Source of the DNA: Byssothecium circinans
Taxonomy: Eukaryota; Ascomycota; Dothideomycetes; Pleosporales; Massarinaceae
Assembly (NCBI GenBank): GCA_010015675.1
Contig: ML977050.1
Coordinates: 62,001 to 126,000 of the forward strand
Reading direction: 5' to 3'
Length of the DNA: 64,000 nt
This document shows positions 45,681-58,680 of the stretch, in pieces. The notes below the pieces were generated by a model that worked only from the letters and a program-made list of their open reading frames with translations, searched no databases and had not been told where the DNA came from. Numbering within the stretch: the stretch's first letter is position 1; each line of letters opens with the position of its first letter. A program made the translations under genes and the position numbers.

Positions 45681-47789
45681 ACGTGTCCGTGCACCTAATG
45701 CACGGATTCAGCCAATGCACGCTGAATATCTGATGCGTTAAAACTCTCTACTTCTAATACGCGATAACTCCACCAATATGGATCCAATTCAAGCTGCGAT
45801 AGATAAGATTGAATCGCGAGAACTAGGAGAAGATTTTTTATATATATAAATTGCTACTAGATATAGTGTTAATCGATCTATACTCTTATAAAAGCACTAA
45901 GGTGTTACCGCGACGCGTGTAGCTAATACAATTAATTAGCAAAAGCTTAACCCACAGCATAAGCAGGAGCTTATACGATATATTAAAAGACTTATAGAGA
46001 GACATATACCTCCTACTAGAGAGATGATATAGAATTTTGCCTTAACAATAGCAAAGGAGCTAGTTAGCGAGAGCTAGGTTACCCGCTTTATTAACTAATA
46101 CAGTATTCATCTTATCTCGCAATGGATAGTTAGCATAGACAGAAATTGCTACAAAGCTAATTTAGTAGATAAATATCGCCTCTATTTCTACCTTCTACAT
46201 AGCAAGATTGATTAATATCATATAGATCCTTATCATATCTACAATATAGATAAGAAGGGCTGCCTGATTAGTATCGTTAGTAGATTAAAGAGGATATTTA
46301 GCAGACGAATGTGAGAGAAGAAGGAGGTTAAGGCATCACTCTAAGATAGCAATCGCGCGTAAATTACGCTCTTAGCATGTACCTGCGCTGATAGATTAGC
46401 TCTACTACTAAGCCTTATCTATAAGGCTACCAACAAGGGCATCCAATCAAGCTAGGTAGAGGATATTAAGGTAGGATATTATGAAGTCTTTATCACCTCA
46501 TCATCCTCTAGCTAGACGAACAACGATATTAGACTTGCCTAGCTTAAGTAGGTGTTTAATCGCTATACAAAAAAAAAAGCTTAATAATTACATTAACTTT
46601 TAATACTAGACGGCTACGGATCCTATGTTACTATAGACTTTATCGACTACTATAATTAGAATAGGATCTTTCTTGCTATCCTACCTCTTTATTTAACTTA
46701 TACGCTTTAACTACTTGACGTTGTGATGTTTAAGCCTCTATCAATAGCTTACTTAGCAGAACTATTAAGGCACCTTGATAGAAGTTAAGGCCTAGTTTCT
46801 ATCACTAAAGGTGACTTCTTCCCCCTATTCTAGAATGCGTGGAAGGCCTCCTTTAAGGAATCAACTATCCTTAGCTCTTTTAGAGCTATAGGCATATTGC
46901 TACCTAATCTTAACCCTATCCTTGATAGGTTCACCTAGGATTAAGAATTAGGCGATAACTCCTTATTAGGGCTTAGCGATCATAACTAGAGAAAGATAGA
47001 TAGGCTTGTACGCTCTATAGTAAGTAATTAAAGTAGCAAGGATATATAGAAGCTTCGTCAATCACTCCACCATTTATCTGTTAAAAATAAGCTGCTTAAG
47101 CATAACAACGATAGGCTTAGGCAGGCGCTATCTATTAAGAAGAAGCGTAAGAAGAAGAGCAAAGCTCTAGACCTTCAACAGCGCTAAGAGTATCATAGTA
47201 GGGCTATCTTATAGTTACTAAGAAAAGTAAAGGAGGCACGTTATCGTCAATTAGTCAAGGAGTAGGAGGATAAGTAGTAGCAGCTTTAAAAAGCAGAGAC
47301 AGTAGAGCTAAAGAAGGTAGCAAAGCTATACAAGGAGAAAATCTAGCAGGAAAAGCGTGTTGCGCGAGAGGTAGCTAAGAAAGCAAAGGAGAAGGAGAGA
47401 GCTAAAAAGGTAGCTTAGCGCGCTGCCTAAAAGTCTGCCCGCGACGCTAAAAAAGCTCTACAACTATCTTAAAGGAGTAAGAGAAAGGCTTCTTAGCCAT
47501 CTCTACAGAGCAGAAAGCGTTAGAAACGTATTGTTAATGCTATAGATGTTAGGGAAGCCTTAGAGAGCGTATCTACTACCTTAACTAAATCTACACGCAG
47601 CAGCCGCAACGTTAAGCTTCTAGATAGATTTAAGTAGTGCAAATTAATCGCAGCTATCGATTTACTACCCTAGTAGAAAATCTTATAATAATATTATTTA
47701 TAGGTAGTTCTACAGCCTTATTTCTAATAGAGCGTCTATGGTGTTTAGCGTGCATTAGCTAAATCCATGCATTACGCGCACGGACACGT
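45681..47789 (+). mobile_element. Tc5/pogo-like element, copy 1, RIP-mutated
   Basis: Terminal repeats: left ACGTGTCCGTGCACCTAATG, right (reverse complement) ACGTGTCCGTGCGCGTAATG, continuing as CACGGATT...AATGCACGC. TA is present at both borders (45679-45680 and 47790-47791). The plus-strand transposase frame shows a Tc5-type helix-turn-helix (YIKRLIERHIPPTREMI), the first catalytic region YNIDKKGCLISIVSRLKRIF and LLILDGYGSYVTIDFI. A long Lys/Arg/Ala-rich coiled segment follows. Many TAG/TAA codons interrupt it. Length is 2109 bases. Confidence 0.85.
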
Positions 47790-47791
47790 TA

Positions 47792-49903
47792 ACGTGTCCG
47801 TGCGCGTAATGCACGGATTCGCGTAATGCACGCTTAGCTTAAAAATATGTTAAACTTTTATACTACACAACTCCACTAATATAGCTCTAATTGACGATGC
47901 GCTTGCAGAGATAGACTCGCTAGATCCTAGCAATAAACTCTATTATACGAAAATAGCTAACAAGCATGGCATTGAATGCTTAACTTTATCGCAGCGGCAC
48001 CGCGTAGTTACACAGTCGCATATGTTAAAGATTACTAACTAACAAAAGCTTACTCTATAACAAGAGGTAGAGCTTATTAAATACATAGAAAGGCTTACAG
48101 CGCGTCACTTGCTACCTACGAAAGAGATGATACGAAATTTCGCGTTAATAATAGCTAAGGAGCTAGTAAGCGAGAGCTAGGTTACTTGCTTTATTAACTA
48201 ACACAGCATCTATCTAATCTCTTAATAGGTAGCTAGTATAGACAGCAATTGCTACAAGGCTGACTTAGCTAATAAATATAGCCTGTATTTTAACTTCCTA
48301 GGTAACAAAATTAAGGAATACGACATTAAGCCTCGTCACACGTATAATATAGATGAAAAGGGCTTCCTAATTAGTATTATTAGCCGATTAAAACGGGTGT
48401 TTAGCAGGCGAATGTAGAAGAAGAAGGAAGTTAAAACAGCTCTTTAAGATAACTACCGCAAATAGATTACCTTCCTAGCATATGTATACGCTAATAGATT
48501 AGCGTTGCTACTAAGCCTTATCTATTAGGCTACTAATAAGGCTATACAATTAAGCTAGGTTAAGGATATTAAGGTAGGAAAATATAGCATGCATATCTCC
48601 TCTTCACCCTTAGGCTAGACTAACAATGATATTAGCCTTGCCTAGCTTAAGTAGGTGTTTAATCGCTATACAAAGGCAAAAGCTTAATAATCTTACTAGC
48701 TACTTGTCTTTAATAGCTATAGATCTTACGTTACTATAGATTTTATTAATTACTGTAATAAGAATAGGATCCTCTTAGCTATACTTCCCCTTTATTTGAC
48801 GCATACGCTTTAGCTACTTGATGTAGTGCTCTTTAAGCCTCTTTTATTAGTATACTTAGCTAAGCTTATAACCTACCTTTAAAAGAGCTAAGGCTTAGTT
48901 CTAATTAAGAAAGGCAACTTTTTCCCCTTTTTCTAGAAAGCATAGACGAGCTCCTTTAAAAAGGAAATAATATTTAAGTCTTTTAAAGTAACTAGTATAT
49001 TACTATTTAACTTAAAAGTTATACTTAAAAGGTTTACCTAAACTACTTAAAATAAGTAGGTATTATAAGAAAGCTCTACGTTAGTACTTAGTAGATCTAA
49101 CTAGCGTAAACTAGATTACTTTATATAGTCTATAGTAGAAGACTAAAGTAGCAAAGACGTGTAAAAGCTTAGCTACTTACTCTACTACATTTTTATTTAA
49201 AATGAGCTACTTCGCTATAAAATTAACGGGCTAAAGGAGGCACTATTAGTTAAGAAAAAGTATAAGAAGAATAGTAAGCCTTTTAACTTTTAGCAACGTT
49301 AAGAATACTATAAAAGTGCAGTTTTCTAGTTACTAAAGAAAGTTAAGGAAGCGCGTGTACGTTAGTCTATATAAGAGCAAAAAGATAAAAAGCAGAAACT
49401 TTAAAAAGCTAAGATAGCTAAGTTAAGGAAGGCAGCTAAGCTGTACAAGGAAAAAATCGCAGAGGAGAAGCGTGTGGCGCGGGAGGTAGCTAAGGTAGCC
49501 AAGGAGACGAAGAGGGCTAAGAAGGTAGTAAAGCGCGCTCGTAAAAAGAAGGCTCGTAACGTAGCAAAAGCTTTACAATCTGCCTAAAAGGGTAAAAGAA
49601 AGGCCTCGCAGCCATCTATACAAAGCAATAAGCGTTAGAAACGTGTAGTTAACGCTCTAGTTACTAAGGAAGTCTTAGGTGCCGCATTAGTAGCTCTACC
49701 TAAGACTACGTGGCATGGCCGCAACGTTAAGCTTCTAAGTAAATATTAGTAGCACAGGTTAATTGCAAGCATTAATAAAGCACTCTACTAAAAAATCTCG
49801 TAATATTTGCTACTATATGTAGCTCTATAGCCTTATTTCTCGTAGAGCTATTGTAGTAATATGCGTGCATTACGCGAATCCATGCATCACGCGTACGGAC
49901 ACT
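47792..49903 (+). mobile_element. Tc5/pogo-like element, copy 2, RIP-mutated
   Basis: Same family and orientation as the copy directly before it. Left end ACGTGTCCGTGCGCGTAATG; right end (reverse complement) starts GTGTCCGTACGCG with the terminal base or two lost. The transposase frame again shows the HTH (LIKYIERLTARHLLPTKEMI), YNIDEKGFLISIISRLKRVF (catalytic Asp intact here), LLVFNSYRSYVTIDFI (second Asp lost) and the Lys-rich tail. The two copies carry different C-to-T and G-to-A changes, so they were mutated separately. A single TA separates them. Confidence 0.83.
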
Positions 49904-49905
49904 TA

Positions 49906-52900
49906 GCGTATGCAGAATTCGAGGAATTCTTAGCGTATGCACAAGATTCTAATTCCTCCCTAAATTCTTGCTAAATCATAGTTTCTAGTAAATCTCAGCC
50001 ATTTCCACACCACATAGGCGAAGGCCGTCGTATCGTAAGTTAAGGCTGTAAATACAGCTGTATAAGCCTATACTAACGACTTTTTAGTGTTGTAGGATCC
50101 TATAAGCTAGCTTAACCTAAGTAGGGCACCTACAGGGACGCGTCGCCTGCCGCTTAAAATCCCCTTTAATGATACTCTCCTATTACATATTGCCTTAAGG
50201 CACGCTTAGGCGTATAGTCGTTGCTACTCCTAGGTGTATCACTTACTAATACTTAGTGTCGACTTTAAGAAGATCTAAACACGCGTTAGTGTTAACTACA
50301 AGTTCGTATAGCGCGTCTATTAGAACCTAATGATGTACGGGTCTCTTTACACACCGCAGTTTAGGAAGTTAGGGAGATAGCCCTTACTTACGCAAAGGGA
50401 TTACTAGGCGTTATTTGAAGAGCTAGCAGAGCATAGGTGAATGTTACAGTAGGGGATAGTGTACTAGTTTAAGGTAGAGCGTAACGTAAAAGTTAATTAA
50501 TCTACTATCTCCCGTATACTAGCTGTAGAAGGATAGATAAGGAAGAATCTCTAGCTCCTCTCCCTTAGCTAGAGCGAGGATTTGCGCGATGATTATCGCT
50601 ATAGGATAAGCAACTACTCGGCGGATGAGCTAGTGTTTATCGACGAGTCTATCTTCAACGAGAAAACTAGGTAAAGGCAGCGCGCCTATAGGCCTATAAG
50701 TAAGAAGAATTGGTAGGTTAGTGATGCTAGCCGTAGAAAGTCCTAGTTAGTATTACTAGCCTATACGCTCTACTATAGGTATCTAAACTGTACAGGCATT
50801 AAAAAGGAATACTACAACCTTAAGGCGTTAATTAATTAGTTAGAGACTTAGCTGTTTCCTACAATTAATCGTTAACTAGGCGGTTAAGCTGTATGTGTTA
50901 TACTAGATAACTACTTAGTTTATTGCAATAAGATTGTAAGCGACATCATCTAGAAAGCTAGCTATATAATACAGTACCTACCGCCCTACTTACTAGACTA
51001 TAACCTAATTAAGCTTACCTTCTTAGTGTTAAAGGCCTAGATTCAACGCCACTACTATTACCGCTAGCATGAGTTTAACGACTTTAGGGCCTTCCTTAGG
51101 TAGGTAGTTATTGCAAGCCGTTATAATAGATTCTTAGTAGAGCACTTTAGGCACGCTAAAAGAGGAGGATTATACTTAGATAAGGCTACGCTAAGTAGAG
51201 CAAGAGAGCAGCTAAGGGCGTATAAAAATGGGGAGGTAGATTTACTTGTAATGTAACTAGAAATTGCTACGTAGAAAACCTCTACTTTTTACTTGCATAT
51301 CTAGCAGAGTACTAGCTACTTTATGCTGCCGAAAAGCTAGCTTAAACTACTTTAAATAGCGTCTAAAACTCCTTACTATTCCGTTAGGTAAACTACAGCC
51401 TTACCCTGTTACTATCCTGTACAGTTCTAATAACGGATTCTTTATTATCTTAAGGTCGTTAAGAGTCTAGTACTTCGCAATTGCTACCTCTATTGCTTGC
51501 CGGTAGTCGCCCTGTTAAGCCTCTGTTTTTTGTCTCTGTATAACCTAGAAAAACTGCTTAACAAGGTCGTACTCATCCTTAGCTAGGTCGATAGGGCTTG
51601 AGGGCTGCTAGGTTGGCAGGTGTAGAGTAAGAGCAGGTTGAATTATAGGAGCGTACGGTGCAGCCGTCAGCGGCAGCTTATAGGTAAAGATTCAATTTTG
51701 TATAGGAAATAGCTAAGGATTTAACCTTTCTATATAATAGGACACCGCCCTCTGCTGCTAGCCCTTAAACTCGTTCTTCTCTTTCTCTAGTTTGCTTATC
51801 TCTTTAGCCTGTTTCTCTTCTATCTAGAGCTCTATCTTTTCCCTTATAAGCTCTATCTTCTCCGCCATCATATTAGCCTGTATTTGAAGCTGCATCTCCT
51901 GCATCTCCTACCTCTGTTTCTCGATTTGCTCCCTTATCCGCTGCGCCGGAGTCTGCTTGTTTGATGCTAGGTTGCCTCTCTTTACATGCCCTTTAGCGTA
52001 TATCCTGTGTTTACACTCATCTATAGCTGCCTATTTGGTAGTCTTATCGCGCTCTATTACAGAAGCCTAGCTATTAATATCTAGCTAATTAAGCTTAAAG
52101 TGTAGGCCAGGTTTCTTAGAGGCGTTCTAGTAGCAGAAGTTACAATTATTTAGGCACCCTTCTTGCAGGCACCTCTACTACTCGTGTAGCTATTATACAA
52201 AGTCGCTACGTTTAGCATACCTAGTAAGCTTAGTAACGGCGTTAACTTGCTTTAGCTAGTTTAATCAATTGTTCTGTGTGCCACTTAGTGTAGATAGGAG
52301 CGTCATTAATAGAGAATTAAGCTTAGTAATCCTCTTCTTCTCTACCCTAAGTTTGCCGTACTTAGTAAGGGCAGAGCACTTAACCCGGATCTTAAAGGTA
52401 AGCCTGATAGGCTAGGCTTGATAAGTAAAGTGCTAGGAATCTGCTATATTAAGTATCCACTCTAGAGTAACGTCACTAAAATCCTTGAAGGTTTGCGAGT
52501 TGTTCTGCCCCTGGCCGGCTATACTCCTTACAATCACCTGCTAGTGTAGGAACGTAAACTCTTTCTTACTAACTTTACCCTTAACAGCCTTACGCACTAG
52601 CTGCTCTACCTAGTTAAGGTCACCCTTAGCGAGCGTCGAACGCTTCATATCGCTAGTCTTACTATTGTTAAGTACGTTAGCCTTATTAACCTATACTTTT
52701 AACACTAAGTTAATGATATAGTCAACCTTAACTTTACAGTTAACGTAGTAGTTAATCTCCTCGTCCTTAAGAAACTCCTCTACAGCGTACGTATTAGGCG
52801 TCTTTTTACTCCTTTACTTTAACTTACGCTGTAGATTTTTCTTTGCCCGCTTACGCTGTAGGCCCTTCAGCAATAATGGCCGCCCGTTAAAGCTATAAGT

Positions 52901-53652
52901 ACGAGAAGGTCCTACTATACTTTGCTAGCAACGGCGAGCTTCATAAGTACGATTCTCGTACGCGCTGGCATCAGCCTTATCAAGAGCCTCTTCCTTACTA
53001 GAAATAGGTCCCTTAGTCTCCTTAACGCCCTCCTTAATAAGGTAGGCCCGGCCCTCTTGCATACGCTCTAAGTACGCTAGCTCTGCGCGCTTTTGCTCTA
53101 GCTGAGCCTCCAGCCCCACTAGCCTCCTCCTTGGCAGCACACTTTGAAATGGATCGGGCGAGATAGCTCGCTCAGCAGGGCGCTTTCGCGGAGGACCTGG
53201 CGCCTAAGAAGTCGCAGGAGGTACTTTGCCGCCTTAAGTAGGAGGTCGCCTACCGCGTTGAGAAGCTCCCTAGCGAGCAGTAACTCCTCCACGAACAGGA
53301 GCAACAGGAGCAATAGGAGCAGGAGTTTGGAGCTCATTAAGGGCGGCAGCACTATAGTTGTTGACGCCTTTTTAAGCTCTCTTAGAGCGACGCGTCGCAG
53401 TTAGTGTGGCTTTTAGGGGCATGGTATAGGCAAATCGGCTAAGTACTTGAAATCTTTGCAGTTGCAACATAAGAAAACGCGTTAGTATATGCCCTTACTA
53501 ACAACTTTACAGCCTTAACTTATGATACGACGGCCTTCGCCCATGTGGTGTGGAAATGGCTAAGATTCACTAGAAACTATGATTTAGCAGGGATTTAAGG
53601 GGGAATTAGAATCTTGTGCATACGCTAAGAATTCCTTAAATTCTGCATACGC
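49906..53652. mobile_element. Large Tc1/mariner-like element with ~190-base terminal repeats and a second gene
   Basis: Both ends start GCGTATGCAGAATT and share CGAAGGCCGTCGTATC further in, then TATACTAACG; the repeat spans roughly 190 bases with gaps. TA borders both sides (49904-49905, 53653-53654). On the plus strand, about 50220-51255, a DDE-type frame shows ELVFIDESIFNEKTR, CVILDNYLVYCNKIVSDII and QYLPPYLLDYNLIKLTF (equivalent of PPYSPDYNPIE). On the minus strand, about 53120-51380, a second frame has a coiled-coil (EAQLEQKRAELAYLERMQEG), a Cys-rich patch (CLQEGCLNNCNFC) and another charged helix (EQIEKQR...EMQLQIQANMM). Both frames carry many TAG/TAA codons. The second gene's function is unknown. 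Confidence 0.75.
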
Positions 53653-53814
53653 TAAACGTTAGCCGAATATTGGCAACACTAACACTAGCCCTTCAGCCTA
53701 CCCTCAGCGAGCTAAAAATACGGTTTATCCACCTTATTTAAATAGATCGAAATTTTAGAAAGGTGCTTTTAAGGGTGTAGAACAATGGCGCGTAGTATAT
53801 ATACAGATTTTTAA

Positions 53815-55203
53815 AGTGTTGTAGTACATATTGCCCTATCTGTCATGAAAGTTATTTCCACCCTTATGCGCGAGTATTCGATGTACAACCTTAGGAATCT
53901 AATCTATCTACTTATTGATTACTTCCTAAGGTATTAAGTCCCACTTACACTCTTAATGGGACCTACACTCCTCTTTAGAGCAAGATGGACGCTTGAAATC
54001 CTTTGTTATATGCCTCCTAATCTATAGCTAAGCGTGCTCACTAGCATTAACCTTAGGTGAATGGCTAGGCCAGGACAATCTCTTGATAGAATAGACGGTA
54101 AGGTAGTCTCTAGCAATCCTTGAAGTATAAGAAGGAGCACTATCCTCTAGTAGTATAGGCTTTTTACCATCTTTTTTAAGCTCTTTAATCTACGGTACTA
54201 CCTTTTTCAAGGCTTTTTCTCTATACCTATAACCATCTACACTACCCCTAGATTACTTTCCGCGAGTATAGTCGTCCTTCTTAGTGTACTGCTATTTTCT
54301 CAAGTTGACCTTAGGCTTCCCTATTGATCTTAGCGCCCTCTTCGCTATAGATTGAGCCTTTGTAGCCTTTTAACGACGCTCTTTATTCTCTAATCTAAGA
54401 GCTTTATTATGTGCTTCTCTTTCTTCTTTATCCTCTCTTGCGTATATATAGCAGGGGCCTTTTGAGTCGTAGGTGAAAGCGCCATAGAACTAGAGTAGGC
54501 AGTACTTTTAGTATCGCGTTTTTTTTACGTCCTTACTATATCGCTCCCCCTCCTTATACCACGCTCTTTGCATGCCTCTTTGCTCCCCAATACGAGTAGG
54601 AGTTTCATCTGTGTATACTATACGTCTGAAATTGAATCCTTTATTATCCCTATACTTATATTTATCAGGGTTGTGGGCCTTTGCCCATTCGAATCAGCGG
54701 TTGATCTTGTTGTTGGAAAGTAGTGGTTTCCACCCAGGCCGCCTCCTCGCATAACCAGCCTTATACATGATATTTTTAAATGATGAGATTGATATTTAGG
54801 ATACAACTTCATTAAAATCGCTATCCTGAATAGCCTGCCAGGCCTCCTTTTCGCGGTGTTAGTGATCTGAGACAGTAATCTTGATAATACGTTTCTTTAC
54901 TTCTAGTGTAAACACCGTAGGCCTACTACGCCCAATCTTATTATCATATAGGCTAGGCTCTGTTATATTGAAATGTCCTTCTTCAGCTCTCTTTTAAATA
55001 CGTTGGCAGAGTTTTGTTATACCTGATTTCAATATACGTCCATCAAATTCATCCGCAAGGCGTTAGTGTAAGGCTTTACTAAATATCGCTGCACTAGCGA
55101 TAAAAGCTCTCTCCACTGTAGAAAGCTCTCTACGCTTAGTTTTATAGACATGAGGAGTTAGGCCATGATATTTTCAAGGCTTGCGATGATTTATTAGCTT
55201 CAT
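53815..55203 (-). pseudogene. Tc1/mariner-like transposase, RIP-mutated
   Basis: From ATG at 55203 (MKLINHRKP) the frame reads STVERAFIASAAIF, then an HTH-like region, then RRIVYTDETPTRIGEQRGM with the first catalytic Asp, FYGAFTYDSKGPC, PILLEDSAPSYTSRIARDYL with the second, and LSWPSHSPKVNASEHA (equivalent of SPDLNPIEN), ending in RPSCSKEECR. TAG and TAA codons interrupt it repeatedly. Possible terminal repeats sharing AATATTGG lie near 53670 and 55272, but the ends could not be fixed. Confidence 0.72.
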
Positions 55204-55313
55204 ATTGATATATATAACGACGTTGTAGGTGGTAAAAAGGTCAGTATTAGTATAAAAATTCAAGCTATCCAATATTAGTAGGGACGCTAAAATGGCGCCT
55301 TAGTGACTTACTA

Positions 55314-57097
55314 AGCTAGCTAACGAGGTTCCAGGACACCTAGGGTTCTAGGACACTGCTTAGAAATTAGCTACTCCTTAGAAAATTAATGTAATTGCCT
55401 TAACCTAGTTACAATTACTACTCTGTACATATAGATTAAAGAGTTTTAGCTGCTGCTTTAGTTGCTGCTCTCTCTGCTTCTTTTTCCGCTGCTTTGTCGT
55501 TGTTTTGTAACGCTAAAAGATCTGCTGCCTGTTTTGCTACCATGATTGTACCTATATCTGCAAAGCGTTGATTTGGGTCTATTCGAATTCTTTTCCGTAG
55601 CTGCTGAGGCTTAAGAGCCTCAAGTTGACTATAAAGTCTTTTGTTCTCTGCTTTAAGCTCTACTAATCGTACGTTTGTAAGTGCAATTGCCTTGCCTGCT
55701 TTGTTAAAGAGCTAGTAAACCGTGCGACCTATCCTCTCTTTCTTATAGAGCTCTCTCTAAGCTACAAAGAGATTACGAGGGCTGCGGGAGGTAGAGAGAT
55801 AGCTCTTAGCAGGTTGAGGTTATTTCTAACGAGGTGGTGTAATAGGCCTTTAAGCTACTTAAGAAGAGTTAACTACCTAGGCGATATTTAATAGACAGAT
55901 GCCTATAGTAGCCTATCTAGCTCGTACGATTCTCTTAGTAATTGCTTTCTCTCTAGCTGTGTAGTAGGCTGTAATAAAGCGTTCCTTTTTAATAGGTGCT
56001 GCGTTATTAAGGTGCGATAGTTCCTAGATCTGATTTCGATAGAATCTCTTTACTACTAAGAAAACTGAGAGATCTAGAGGCTACAGGATGTGTAAAGAAT
56101 AAGGAGGTAAGAATAGAAGCTAGACTCTATTCTATTTACAGAGCCATAGGAATTCTAGGCTAATATAGCTACCATAACTATCTAAAATCAACATCCTCTA
56201 ACGATCACGTAAGGGAGCTGTATTAGGTAGAAATACACGCTGTAGCTACTTAGTCCCTATTGCATTGGATGTCTAGCCGTTCTATGAGGTTACGTAAAGC
56301 TAGTCTAGAACTACCACAGGAAACTAAGTAGTCTATAGGCTCTGGCCCTTAAATATTACTACGCAGCGCAGTTTCTTCCCTGTAGCTAATACGCACTCGA
56401 TTATTGATGCCCACTCGCGATTCTTTAGTGACTGCTTGTAAGCCTTGCTCTTACGGCTGTCTACAAGGACTCTTGTATTTGCACATACCCTTATAGCCTT
56501 CCTAGTCTTATCCATATTCTACGTATCCTTAGCCTGTATACCTAGCTCTACGCGAAGCCTCTCATAGAGCTGAAGAAACTCGCGTATCTACTCTTGTATT
56601 GCTCCCTTAGCCTGCGCAGCTTTTATCTTCCTACCTACAATAGATGCGACGCGTGGGTTGCGCTTTAGAAAGCAGGATATCTAATGCTTGCCTATAGGAT
56701 TGTTGTTCCTATTCATCCTTAGGATTTGATTCGCCATTTCTCGCGCGCGCGCGTGGGAGGGAGGAAAAGCGCGTGCGTCTTCTTTAAGAATCTATCATAT
56801 GAGAAACTCCTTTTGTTGTAGAGTTAATCTCTGTTAGTATACGTAGCTAGTTTAGCTGCTCTATCTGCCGTGCAGATACACAGAGAATGTGGATTAAGGG
56901 ATGTTATACGCCTTCACTGCAGCTCTTTGACTAGAAAAAACACTAGCATTAAGATCTCTAATAGCTACTTGTATAGCTGCTTCACGGTTGTCCATTTTTA
57001 GTAGCTAGGTGTTGAGAAATTACGAGAGTTAAGATGAGGGTTAATTTCTAAGTAGTATCCTAGAACCCTAGGTGTCCCAGAACCTCATTAGCTAGCT
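55314..57097 (-). mobile_element. pogo/Fot1-like DNA transposon with TA duplication, RIP-mutated
   Basis: Terminal repeats begin AGCTAGCTAACGAGGTTCC on the left and (reverse complement) AGCTAGCTAATGAGGTTCT on the right, continuing into GGACACCTAGGGTTCTAGGA. TA borders both ends (55312-55313, 57098-57099). The transposase is on the minus strand from ATG 56995 (MDNREAAIQ) to about 55440. It has a psq-type HTH (SSQRAAVKAYNIPQSTFS), a CENP-B-type HTH, NREWASIIECVLATGKKLR, LILDSYGSYISLEF and LLFLPPYSLHILQPLDLSVF (the typical PPHSSH-LQPLD motif). The first catalytic Asp region reads NMDKTRKAI. It is interrupted by TAG codons. Confidence 0.87.
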
Positions 57098-57229
57098 TAA
57101 ATATGATCATCTTTGTATAGGGAAGACGTTAACGTCGCTAAGACTATATAGGCCTCTATGCGGCCTATGCTTATTTAACGTCTACACCTTCGCTTTTACC
57201 CCCTTCTACACCCACACACACTATCGCAC

Positions 57230-58680
57230 ATATGAGCCCGCCTCTGTACATGTCTAGGCGTCAGGCCTGCACCATTCAAGTTATTCAGGAATAGTTAGCG
57301 ATACTGGTTCTGGAGATATTTGCGTTCAAGCCTAGCCGCAATAATAAGTATATTCTAGCAGATACAGCAATGGATTCTTTTGGTGGATGGCATGTATACA
57401 AGGGTAAAACCTCTCCCCATTTCAAGGCACAATTCTATGCTACAATGGCTAGAATACAGGCACGTAGCAGATAATTAATGTGTGATATTAAGCTTATTAG
57501 AACTAGGTTGAAATGGCATTAGTACGTTTTCTGAGTATTAGAAGCATTATCTAACTCTTTGATAGAACCTACTCTATTAGCCCTATACCTAGAATAGGAG
57601 GCCCATTTGACTTAGCAGCGGATTTTTTTAAGGCCTGGGTGAAAGGAATGAAGTTTCCTTATAATGAAAATATAATTTAAGAAAGAACACCCGTTGAGCA
57701 TGTTGACGAGATCCTAAAGTCTATCAAAGACTTCCCGTTAAAACTTTTAAACTTCGCGTAGCGTTATTGCTTTCAGGGAGGCCCCTTCCTAATTATTTAA
57801 ACTAACCTGTATAAAAGCAATATTCATGTGGATTCTAAGTACCGTATTTAGAGTGTAATTAACTAGGAAAATGCGATTATTGCTCCTTAGGAGATGGTTG
57901 AATTTATCAAAGATTTGTCTATTATACTATCCGTGATAGACGGACCGCTTTATTATAAAGAGGAGTTAGACTAAGAAAAGTTCGCTAAACGGATAAGGTA
58001 CATTAAAGTAGTTAAGAAGACAGAGAAGGCATTGCACTATGATAGTAAACTTTCTATAGCGTTTAAGGATTAAAACACTTAGAACCTAGCTTCGGCAATC
58101 TAGTTATATTTTGATAGCAGGATTAGTTTCTACTTGAGTGTATTTAAACCGTTTAAGTAGATCTACTAATTTTCGACTAGTACCTAATAGCGTAACATAC
58201 CTAAGGCCCCTTTATATAACTACGTTTTAGCGCATTTCAAAAAGTATGCTAATTACAAGTAACGGCTAGTCTGAAGAGCTTACCGTTGTAATTAAAAGCC
58301 TAGATTCAGGTACCTACTTATTTATTACGGCCCCTAGGCTTTGCTAGTTAAAGGAGTCGCATGCTTAAAAAAGCGATATCATTAAGCATAACCACCTAGA
58401 AAGCGAGGCGGCCGTGTTAAATTTAATATTAATCATATTCTAACTACTAAAGCGTGGATCGATGGTCTTGTTGCCCTTGTAGATTACTTTTGAGCTAACG
58501 AGGATGCAACTAGGGACTTTAATAAGTCCTAGAGTAATTCTAAGGCTAAAAGAACGCTAGGCGAAGTTAGTATGTTATATTTAAATGCAAGAGTGGAGAC
58601 GTACTAAAAGCGTATTAGAGTTCTTATCAAGACTAATAGTCTATATGCTAAAGCCCGGACTACTACAACAACATTAACTT
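57230..58680 (+). pseudogene. Unrecognised mutated reading frames
   Basis: From about 57234 (MSPPLYMSRRQACTIQVIQE) plus-strand frames continue through TAG/TAA codons. Readable patches are FAFKPSRNNKYILADTAMD, GGWHVYKGKTSPHFKAQFY, SVIDGPLYYKEELD, ASAI..YFDSRISFYLSVFK, RGGRVKFNINHILTTKAWID and RIRVLIKTNSLYAKAR. The pattern of stops says it was once a protein gene or transposon gene exposed to the same mutation process. I see no DDE, integrase, helicase or reverse transcriptase motif and cannot name it. Confidence 0.4.

Noticed and set aside
45681..49903. Possible tandem duplication of a single element
   Set aside because: Each copy has its own terminal repeats and a TA border, and the copies differ at many positions, so two insertions fit better than one duplicated unit.
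53119..53404. Overlapping frames on both strands rich in Leu or Ser/Arg
   Set aside because: They are mirror images of one Gln/Glu-rich low-complexity stretch inside the large Tc1/mariner-like element; not separate genes.
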